NCBI GenBank assembly: GCA_964533055.1
Contig: CAZHKZ010000033.1
Location: forward strand, 1-5,823
DNA from: JACROF01 sp964533055
GTDB lineage: Bacteria > Patescibacteriota > Microgenomatia > Levybacterales > UBA12049
Length of the DNA stretch: 5,823 nucleotides
Direction: 5' to 3'
Each line of letters opens with the position of its first letter. Position 1 is the stretch's first letter. The translations under genes and the position numbers were made by a program. The notes under the pieces were generated by a model. That model made no database searches. It had not been told where the DNA came from and saw only the letters and a list, made by a program, of their open reading frames with translations. Below, piece after piece: positions 1 to 4,509 of the stretch.

Positions 1-642
1 TCATTGTCGCCGAAGCAGTCATCAAAGACATTCATTGTCACGCCCAACCCCGAAATAGTCGTCTATGCCGCAACGCACCCCACCTTCAAAGAGCTCATCA
101 ATAAGGCTGAAATATCGGTCTGTGATGGCTCGGGGCTCCTCATTGCAAGCTATATCCTCAATAAGCCGCTATCGGCGCGTATAACAGGGGTAGACCTCAT
201 GGTAAGACTCTGCTCATTGGCATCAGATAAGGCTATGTCCATAGGCTTATTGGGTGGAAGAGATGGCGTAGCAGAAAGAGCGGCACAGTGCTTACGAGCA
301 TCATTCCCAAACCTCAAAATTTCCTATATTCAAGAAGAATGGTCCTCCACTCAGAAGCCATCTGTAGACATTCTCTTTGTAGCTTTTGGATTTCCAAAGC
401 AGGAAGAGTGGATTGCAGAGCACCTTCCAAAGATTGATGCAAAGGTAGCCATGGGAGTAGGCGGAGCTTTTGACTACATAAGTGGGCATGTGTCGAGAGC
501 GCCTTTTATACTTCGCTATATTGGGCTTGAGTGGCTCTATCGACTTATCAAAGAGCCATGGAGATGGAGGCGGCAAATTGCGCTTATTGAATTTATCTGG
601 CTTGTTATGAAAGCACGATTATTTTCAAATAAGCCTAGTTAG
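1..642 (+). CDS. WecG/TagA/CpsF-family glycosyltransferase, 5'-truncated by the window edge
   Basis: Family members transfer a sugar, usually an N-acetylmannosamine-type residue, from a nucleotide donor to an undecaprenyl-linked acceptor at the inner face of the membrane, in teichoic acid, enterobacterial common antigen or capsule synthesis. The frame is open to base 1. A TTG at position 4 could pose as a start, but the conserved fold begins almost at once (IVTPNP at residues 11-16, TTG as residue 1), so roughly 20-25 residues are probably missing upstream. Visible landmarks are Thr13, the CDGSG motif with the likely catalytic Asp41, ARITG with Arg59, and the signature GFPKQEEW at about residues 129-136. 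The C-terminal part (about 165-205) has the LEWLYRL and WRWRR segment, the basic, amphipathic tail that mediates membrane association in TagA. The exact donor and acceptor cannot be told from sequence. It is followed by a terminator at 711-736, so this is the last gene of its transcript. Confidence 0.93.
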   Translation, partial: SLSPKQSSKTFIVTPNPEIVVYAATHPTFKELINKAEISVCDGSGLLIASYILNKPLSARITGVDLMVRLCSLASDKAMSIGLLGGRDGVAERAAQCLRASFPNLKISYIQEEWSSTQKPSVDILFVAFGFPKQEEWIAEHLPKIDAKVAMGVGGAFDYISGHVSRAPFILRYIGLEWLYRLIKEPWRWRRQIALIEFIWLVMKARLFSNKPS

Positions 643-710
643 ACTATCAAAAATAAATTCAGCTTTTCTATTTAGAGTGGGCCCACTGTCTGCCCGAGAT
701 TTTTCTTTTT

Positions 711-736
711 AAGCACCTTTAAGGGTGCTTTTTTTT
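711..736 (+). terminator. Rho-independent terminator after the glycosyltransferase gene
   Basis: A 7-bp stem (AAGCACC at 711-717 with GGTGCTT at 724-730) encloses a 6-base loop and runs directly into a tract of eight T residues at 729-736. It lies about 70 bases after the glycosyltransferase stop codon. A separate perfect 12-bp palindrome centred on GGGCCC (676-687) lies between the stop codon and this hairpin. Confidence 0.85.
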
Positions 737-752
737 GTGCCAAAAATGATCC

Positions 753-791
753 ATCTATTTATAGATTGATATCTATCTTAATAGATTGATA
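753..791. repeat. Alternating ATCTAT/ATAGAT short repeats
   Basis: The 11-mer ATAGATTGATA occurs at 761-771 and again at 781-791, a 20-base period. ATCTAT at 753-758 and 771-776 is the inverse of the ATAGAT cores, so direct and inverted copies alternate. The spacing could suit a protein-binding site, but the tract is AT-rich and no nearby gene starts here. Function unknown. Confidence 0.4.
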
Positions 792-812
792 CATTACAGT
801 TTTTGGTTTTAT

Positions 813-865
813 GTTTTCAGTTCATGTAGTACCTTTTCTAGAGATACTCCTTGTGGACTGAAAAC
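813..865. repeat. Long inverted repeat / hairpin just 3' of the PIN gene
   Basis: GTTTTCAGT at 813-821 is a perfect inverted repeat of ACTGAAAAC at 857-865. Pairing extends inward to 826/852 with G-T wobbles, giving about 14 bp, and AGTA (828-831) can pair with TACT (845-848) further in. It sits 8 bases beyond the stop codon of the minus-strand PIN gene. Neither side carries a clear T run, so it is not a textbook terminator. It may protect or end the toxin-antitoxin transcript. Confidence 0.5.
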
Positions 866-872
866 TGCCTAC

Positions 873-1295
873 CTAGATCGGCAAATAGAAGTTGGAGAGG
901 CCAAAGAGTGGTGGGAGGTATTCAAAAGTACAGATCTGGGTGATGTCGCGCCTGTTGGCAAGTACCGAGAGGATCGCTTTTGAATAGGTAAGGTCTGTCG
1001 TCTTGAAATTGACCATAGCTTTGAGTGCTGCCTTACAGTCACTTTCGTCTGGATAGATCATATTGACATTGCTTAGGGCCATCACTCGCAAGAAGTCTTT
1101 GGCAAGAGAAGGGGAAATGTCTCGATATACTCTTTCATATGCCTCGTTGATCATCATTGGATCTGAGAAGAGCTGGTATTCCTCGATAGCAAAATAGCGA
1201 AAGTATGCTGTCGCTTGGTCATATTTGATATGTGCTCGATCCATAAAGGCAATATAAGCACTCGAATCAAGATAAACTTTTTTACTTGTTGTCAT
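873..1295 (-). CDS. PIN-domain protein, probable toxin of a toxin-antitoxin pair
   Basis: This 140-residue protein has the size and layout of VapC-like PIN nucleases, which cleave RNA using a cluster of acidic residues that bind metal. It opens with VYLDSSAYIA (residues 7-16), supplying the first acid Asp10. NEAYERVYR (50-58) supplies the second, Glu51. The third region (LTYSKAILSVLA, 102-113) has Lys106 where the family normally has Asp, although Asp101 is close by. The usual TFD near the C-terminus is TFE (Glu125). The active site is therefore unusual and activity may be altered or lost. Its ATG overlaps the stop of the upstream helix-turn-helix gene in an ATGA, the tight coupling typical of antitoxin-toxin operons. 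The PIN assignment is secure at fold level; the toxin role is inferred from context. Confidence 0.82.
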   Translation of the reverse strand: MTTSKKVYLDSSAYIAFMDRAHIKYDQATAYFRYFAIEEYQLFSDPMMINEAYERVYRDISPSLAKDFLRVMALSNVNMIYPDESDCKAALKAMVNFKTTDLTYSKAILSVLANRRDITQICTFEYLPPLFGLSNFYLPI

Positions 1296-1579
1296 ACGTT
1301 GGAGAGCATAATACTTGCACCTCGACCATTTAGTCTAAGAAATGGATCTTCCATAGAGAAGTTTTTAGCTGGATTGATCTTAACTCTCATCACGTTATCT
1401 GTCGTCTTAGGCTTTGGAGTATAGTCCTTATTAAAATCTGTAAGATCCTTTTCGCGAATTCTGATGGCGCCGCCTGTTTTAAGCGCCTTGAGTCTCCCTT
1501 CCTTTATATAGCGGCGTATCGTTAGTGGGTGGACCTTGAGAATAAATGCTGCCTGATTGACATTAAAAAGCGTATCCAT
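1292..1579 (-). CDS. Helix-turn-helix (excisionase/MerR-like) DNA-binding protein, probable antitoxin
   Basis: This 95-residue protein begins with an excisionase-type winged helix-turn-helix (residues about 5-50). VNQAAFILKVHPLTIRRYI is the helix pair, GRLKALKTGGAIRIRE the wing, and KDLTDF the closing helix. The remaining tail has a basic linker and DPFLRLNG (78-85), resembling the short toxin-binding tails of antitoxins. I chose the ATG at 1579 over in-frame ATGs at 1651 and 1621. The HTH starts about five residues after it, the upstream residues look like no family member, and the candidate -10 box at 1623-1628 would place the transcription start downstream of both alternatives. No clear ribosome binding site precedes it. 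It is the first gene of a two-gene minus-strand operon with the PIN gene and probably represses its own promoter (inference). Confidence 0.75.
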   Translation of the reverse strand: MDTLFNVNQAAFILKVHPLTIRRYIKEGRLKALKTGGAIRIREKDLTDFNKDYTPKPKTTDNVMRVKINPAKNFSMEDPFLRLNGRGASIMLSNV

Positions 1580-1622
1580 ACATTTAGAATAGATATTATT
1601 TTCACGCAATGCAATATGCATT

Positions 1623-1651
1623 TTTATATAAGAGTATTCAACTCTATACAA
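1623..1651 (-). promoter_or_regulatory. Candidate promoter/operator of the toxin-antitoxin-like operon
   Basis: Read on the minus strand, TTGTAT (1651-1646) is followed after exactly 17 bases by TATAAA (1628-1623), a strong -10 and a weak -35. The spacer contains a perfect dyad, AGAGT-N5-ACTCT (1631-1645 on the plus strand), where a bound repressor would block RNA polymerase. GTGAAA motifs flank this area at 1600-1605 (minus), 1656-1661 (plus), 1674-1679 (plus) and 1696-1701 (minus). Antitoxin binding is inference. Confidence 0.45.
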
Positions 1652-1673
1652 TATCGTGAAAAGTTTGACGGTA

Positions 1674-1701
1674 GTGAAAATTTAGTATTAACTAATTTCA
1701 C
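1674..1701. repeat. Near-palindrome with GTGAAA/TTTCAC arms
   Basis: GTGAAA (1674-1679) pairs with TTTCAC (1696-1701), and TTAGT (1682-1686) with ACTAA (1691-1695). The loop is ATTA, and there is a 2-base bulge on the left arm. The total is 11 paired bases. It lies upstream of the toxin-antitoxin promoter and could be an operator or a small hairpin. Confidence 0.4.
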
Positions 1702-1800
1702 AGCACAAGACAGAAATACAAATCAAGAAATGTGCAGTAAATGTAACCATTCAAATATGATGACCAAAAATCTTAAAAAATATTTTTCCAAGTCGTATGG

Positions 1801-1831
1801 AAAAACAGTGAGAAATATCTCAACTGTTTTT
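1801..1831. terminator. Strong symmetrical hairpin, possible bidirectional terminator
   Basis: AAAAACAGT (1801-1809) pairs with ACTGTTTTT (1823-1831), and GAGA (1810-1813) with TCTC (1818-1821). There is a 4-base loop and one bulged A. The A5/T5 ends of the stem give a T tract on both strands, so it could act in either direction. No protein gene obviously ends here. If the hairpin-rich tract at 1861-2110 is transcribed leftward, this would be its natural terminator. Confidence 0.5.
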
Positions 1832-1860
1832 GCCCTACTTCAGATGTCAAAGCTTGGGTA

Positions 1861-2110
1861 AGACTGATCCGGTTGTCCCGCAGTGCGAGACACGCAGGGG
1901 ATAGGACATGTTCTATTTCGCGTCCAAAGCGAAATAGTCCCACGCCAATCTCAGTGCAAATATAGCTTGACCTCTGATTCGGGGTTACTAACAAGGGTAA
2001 TTAGTCTCAAGAGGTACGTCTTGAGTGGTGAACTTATCGCTAGATGGCGACAGGTCCAGGTTTCTTATTTTGGGTTATTTCGTTTTAAGTAGTTCGCAGG
2101 TGCGAAGGTA
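1861..2110. ncRNA. Candidate structured RNA, strand undetermined
   Basis: Several local stems occur in 250 bases. TGTCC (1874-1878) pairs with GGACA (1904-1908) around an inner TGCG/CGCA stem (1884-1896). A perfect 9-bp stem joins 1913-1921 and 1929-1937. ACTAA (1987-1991) pairs with TTAGT (2001-2005). A perfect 7-bp stem joins 2006-2012 and 2019-2025. TCGC/GCGA pair at 2037-2050, and TTCGC/GCGAA at 2093-2106. I checked for tRNA, 5S rRNA, tmRNA, RNase P and SRP RNA signatures on both strands and found none. The tract could be a long regulatory leader, a small RNA or a relic of a mobile element. Confidence that it is a functional RNA is limited because G-C richness alone produces some stems. 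Confidence 0.35.
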
Positions 2111-2125
2111 TCTCACAATTTAAAA

Positions 2126-2173
2126 ATGAAGAAAGAAGAGGCTTATCTTTTCTCTGCCTCTTCTTTCTCTCAT
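2126..2173. terminator. Long 17-bp hairpin, terminator-like
   Basis: Thirteen contiguous pairs (2130-2142 with 2156-2168) are extended by ATGA/TCAT (2126-2129 with 2170-2173) across a single bulged C. The loop is 13 pyrimidine-rich bases. On the plus strand a T5 run follows only after 8 bases (2182-2186). On the minus strand a T run follows almost directly, so termination of leftward transcription is at least as likely. It separates the structured tract from the surface-protein locus. Confidence 0.55.
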
Positions 2174-2234
2174 GGTTACAGTTTTTAAGCCTGCTTTTTG
2201 TAGTAGTGGGCGGGTTTTGTTAGTGAAAATCATA

Positions 2235-2263
2235 TTGACAACATTATTTTTACCTAGCATACT
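2235..2263 (+). promoter_or_regulatory. Promoter of first surface-protein gene; implies a near-leaderless mRNA
   Basis: A perfect -35 box TTGACA (2235-2240) is followed after 17 bases by CATACT (2258-2263), 4 of 6 matches to the -10 consensus. The expected transcription start (about 2270-2272) is only a few bases before the ATG at 2275, and no Shine-Dalgarno sequence is present. Confidence 0.6.
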
Positions 2264-2274
2264 AATCTGTAGAC

Positions 2275-3324
2275 ATGAAAAAACAGGCTGCCCTTATCAT
2301 TGTTTTGTCCTTGCTCGTTCAGTATCTACTTCCCGTGAGCAAGGTTTTTGCCGTGGGAGATCCTCTGACAGATGCAGAAATGCGTTTTTATCGCATGAAG
2401 ACATCTCAGGCTGCAAATGCGACAACAGCTCCCATCCTTGTTAAATTCAATCCCGCTACTGTTGTGACTCAAAATGAAGTCCGTGTGACGTTCGCTGGAT
2501 CAGGTACACTAGGCGCTTCAAGTTATGGCGTCGATGCTACGAATACCAATATTACTCTCAGCACATCATCACTTCCAGCTGGGTGTACAGGTCCTAGTAC
2601 CATGGGTTCAAACGCAAACGGTGTTTCGGGTGCAGTAGTCGACTTCACGGTCGCAAATCTTACTGAAGGTACAGAGTATTGCTTCTACATTACAGGTGGA
2701 ATTACCAATCCAAGCAGTGCAGGAACATTTGTTAATAACATCGCGATGCTCTCAGGCTCCAACGTAGTGGGTGAGGCTTCTGATGTGACAGTTGCTGTCA
2801 TAGCAGATGATCAAGTTGTTATCTCGGCGACAGTTCCACCGACATTTACATTTGCACTTGGTGCCAACACCACCTCATTCACCGCTAATTTGAGTAGTTC
2901 GGCTACCATTAGTACGACTGGTGTAACTGGGACGATTGGTACGAACGCTAATAATGGTTGGAGTGCGTATCTTCGATCGACTAACGCTGCTCTCTCATCT
3001 GCAATCGCATCAAGTACAATCGCGACTGGTGGAACAGTTGATGGCTCTCCAACAACTCTTTCTAATGGATCTAACTTCTATCAGCTTGATGTAGACGAGA
3101 CAACAGATCCAAACACCAATGGATCGATTCAAGCTGAGTACAACGGTTCGACGTCTCAGGGAGGTACATTTAACGGAACTGACCTTGAGCAAATCGCTTC
3201 AGGAACAGGTGTGACAAGCGGCTATGTCTTTACTCTTATTGGTCGAGCTACCATTACAGCTACGCAAAAAGCTGCAAGTGACTACACAGACACATGGACT
3301 GTTGTTGCTTCAGGTAACTTCTAG
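2275..3324 (+). CDS. Secreted beta-rich surface protein, WxL-like C-terminal region (paralogue 1)
   Basis: I do not recognise a named family with certainty. The 349-residue product starts with a clear signal peptide (MKKQAALI..., hydrophobic core to residue 20, likely cleavage after VFA at 26). Residues 27-175 form a Ser/Thr/Gly-rich, probably Ig-like region. Its two cysteines (Cys104, Cys136) are conserved in the paralogue and could form a disulfide. Residues about 180-349 form a second beta-rich domain with FTFALG near its start, GWSAYL (Trp229) and a terminal YTDTWTVVASGNF (Trp341). The order of a middle Trp motif and a last Trp motif close to the C-terminus recalls WxL domains that bind the cell wall non-covalently, but the motifs are not exact. 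There is no LPXTG motif or membrane anchor, so the protein is exported and either released or held by a partner. Residues 183-287 are identical to the next gene at DNA level. Confidence 0.85.
   Translation: MKKQAALIIVLSLLVQYLLPVSKVFAVGDPLTDAEMRFYRMKTSQAANATTAPILVKFNPATVVTQNEVRVTFAGSGTLGASSYGVDATNTNITLSTSSLPAGCTGPSTMGSNANGVSGAVVDFTVANLTEGTEYCFYITGGITNPSSAGTFVNNIAMLSGSNVVGEASDVTVAVIADDQVVISATVPPTFTFALGANTTSFTANLSSSATISTTGVTGTIGTNANNGWSAYLRSTNAALSSAIASSTIATGGTVDGSPTTLSNGSNFYQLDVDETTDPNTNGSIQAEYNGSTSQGGTFNGTDLEQIASGTGVTSGYVFTLIGRATITATQKAASDYTDTWTVVASGNF
2821..3137. repeat. 317-bp perfect direct repeat, copy 1
   Basis: This block is identical base for base, by eye, to 3919-4235, with a constant offset of 1098. 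It covers codons 183-287 of paralogue 1. The bases immediately outside differ (2820 T against 3918 C; 3138 G against 4236 A). Confidence 0.95.
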
Positions 3325-3332
3325 AAAACTCG

Positions 3333-3361
3333 TTGACAAAAGATCTGCGTCACTATATCGT
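3333..3361 (+). promoter_or_regulatory. Promoter of second surface-protein gene; implies a near-leaderless mRNA
   Basis: TTGACA (3333-3338) is followed after 17 bases by TATCGT (3356-3361). TATATC at 3354-3359, with a 15-base spacer, is an alternative -10. The distance from the start of TTGACA to the ATG is 40 bases, exactly as in the first paralogue. No Shine-Dalgarno sequence precedes the ATG. Confidence 0.55.
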
Positions 3362-3372
3362 TAAGTAAGTAG

Positions 3373-4422
3373 ATGAAAAAACAAGCTGCCCTCATTGTGT
3401 TTCTCGTGATGCTGGTGCAATATATCTTGCCAGTCAGCAAGGTTTTTGCCGTAGGAGATCCTCTTACAGACGTTGAAATGCGCTTCTATCGCATGAAGAC
3501 ATCTCAGGCTGCTAACGCAACAACTGCTCGTATTCTCGTCAAATTTAAGCCTGGCACAACCTCCACCCAGAATGAAGTACGTGTGACGTTCGCAGGGTCG
3601 GGAACTGGTGGCGCTGCTACATACACTGTTGACTCAACCCCAGCAAATATAACAGTCAGCACATCTTCACTTCCAGCTGGATGTACGACTACGCCTGGGA
3701 TCGGATCAGCTGCTAATGCTGTTTCAGGAGCTGCTGTTGACTTCACAGTAACTGATTTAACTGAGGGTACAGAGTACTGCTTTTTTATAACCGGCGGCAT
3801 CACTAACATCACAAGTGCAGGAACAGTCACAAATACTGTGAGTATGCTCTCGGGATCAAATGTGATTGGGGAAAGTAGCGATGTGACAGTTCAGCACATT
3901 GCAGACGACCAAGTTGTCATCTCGGCGACAGTTCCACCGACATTTACATTTGCACTTGGTGCCAACACCACCTCATTCACCGCTAATTTGAGTAGTTCGG
4001 CTACCATTAGTACGACTGGTGTAACTGGGACGATTGGTACGAACGCTAATAATGGTTGGAGTGCGTATCTTCGATCGACTAACGCTGCTCTCTCATCTGC
4101 AATCGCATCAAGTACAATCGCGACTGGTGGAACAGTTGATGGCTCTCCAACAACTCTTTCTAATGGATCTAACTTCTATCAGCTTGATGTAGACGAGACA
4201 ACAGATCCAAACACCAATGGATCGATTCAAGCTGAATATGATGGCTCATCATCGCAAGGTGGAACATTTAATGGTACTGATCTTGAACAGATCGCTTCAG
4301 GAACAGGTGTGACAAGCGGCTATGTCTTCACTCTCGTAGGGAAGGCTGCAATTACAGCTACACAAAAAGCTGCAAGTGACTACACAGATACATGGACTGT
4401 TGTTGCTTCAGGTAACTTCTAA
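3373..4422 (+). CDS. Secreted beta-rich surface protein, WxL-like C-terminal region (paralogue 2)
   Basis: A tandem duplicate of the preceding gene, also 349 residues and colinear without net indels. The signal peptide (MKKQAALIVF...VFA), paired Cys104 and Cys136, Trp229 (GWSAYL) and terminal YTDTWTVVASGNF are all kept. By my manual count about 41 of the first 182 residues differ from paralogue 1 (roughly 77% identity). None of residues 183-287 differ, and about 5 of the last 62 do. The N-terminal half thus evolves quickly, as expected for an exposed or partner-specific domain, while the C-terminal domain is held constant. It lies 48 bases after paralogue 1 with its own TTGACA promoter. The next gene encodes a membrane-anchored Ig-like protein that may hold it at the surface (inference). 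Function beyond 'exported surface protein' is unknown; pilus-like subunit or WxL-type wall protein are the main options. Confidence 0.85.
   Translation: MKKQAALIVFLVMLVQYILPVSKVFAVGDPLTDVEMRFYRMKTSQAANATTARILVKFKPGTTSTQNEVRVTFAGSGTGGAATYTVDSTPANITVSTSSLPAGCTTTPGIGSAANAVSGAAVDFTVTDLTEGTEYCFFITGGITNITSAGTVTNTVSMLSGSNVIGESSDVTVQHIADDQVVISATVPPTFTFALGANTTSFTANLSSSATISTTGVTGTIGTNANNGWSAYLRSTNAALSSAIASSTIATGGTVDGSPTTLSNGSNFYQLDVDETTDPNTNGSIQAEYDGSSSQGGTFNGTDLEQIASGTGVTSGYVFTLVGKAAITATQKAASDYTDTWTVVASGNF
3919..4235. repeat. 317-bp perfect direct repeat, copy 2
   Basis: Second copy of the block at 2821-3137, covering codons 183-287 of paralogue 2. A further 38-base identical run follows after a diverged stretch (3193-3230 against 4291-4328), with more identity toward the stop codons. 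Confidence 0.95.
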
Positions 4423-4472
4423 TTAAGTTCTACATGAATTTTGCTTGGCTGCCTTTTCTAAAAAGGTTGTCT

Positions 4473-4501
4473 TGACGGGACAATCAAAAGAATGATACAA
4501 G
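4473..4501 (+). promoter_or_regulatory. Promoter overlapping the false upstream ATG of the anchor-protein gene
   Basis: TTGACG (4473-4478) is followed after 17 bases by TACAAG (4496-4501), preceded by TG one base upstream (extended -10). The ATG at 4492 falls inside this promoter, so transcription would start near 4508. That supports the ATG at 4510 and a leaderless message. A small hairpin (4452-4457 with 4461-4466) lies just upstream. Confidence 0.5.
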
Positions 4502-4509
4502 TTGAATAT

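Larger units (their letters stand above)
1652..2234. other. Non-coding interval rich in hairpins
   Basis: No open frame here resembles a protein family or has a credible start, and the longest frames overlap on both strands with low-complexity or implausible composition. The left third (1652-1800) is AT-rich and carries the operator-like elements of the toxin-antitoxin operon. The middle (1861-2110) is visibly richer in G and C and full of inverted repeats. The right end holds a long hairpin (2126-2173). It also holds a weaker one, AAGCCTGC at 2187-2194 pairing, with two wobbles, to 2210-2217. The first surface-protein promoter follows. Confidence 0.6.

Noticed and set aside
1529..1861. Plus-strand 110-codon open frame
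   Set aside because: It overlaps the antitoxin promoter and coding start, has implausible composition, no family resemblance and ends inside the hairpin region.
1921..1975. A stretch around TCCCACGCCAATCTCAG superficially resembling the loop region of 5S rRNA
   Set aside because: Only about 20 bases look similar. The helices, length and other conserved 5S positions are absent.
2047..2060. GACAGGTCC resembling part of the bacterial SRP RNA apical region
   Set aside because: The diagnostic GGAAGGAAGCAGC-type continuation does not follow, and no matching stem surrounds it.
1773..2092. Open frames on both strands across the hairpin-rich tract
   Set aside because: They are short, overlap each other, lack ribosome binding sites and run through inverted repeats. 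The tract is better read as non-coding.
794..2186. The 11-mer TTACAGTTTTT at 794-804 and 2176-2186, possible target-site duplication flanking a toxin-antitoxin cassette
   Set aside because: The sequence is T-rich, the interval has no integrase or transposase, and no terminal inverted repeats match. Chance is the simpler reading.
3504..3830. Minus-strand 108-codon open frame within the second paralogue
   Set aside because: Antisense shadow of a well-supported secreted protein gene; its hydrophobic composition follows from the Ser/Thr/Val/Ala-rich sense strand.
2821..4235. The identical blocks as a possible CRISPR, transposon or integron feature
   Set aside because: There are only two copies, in frame and at homologous positions of paralogous genes, with no inverted termini. 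Duplication plus gene conversion explains it.
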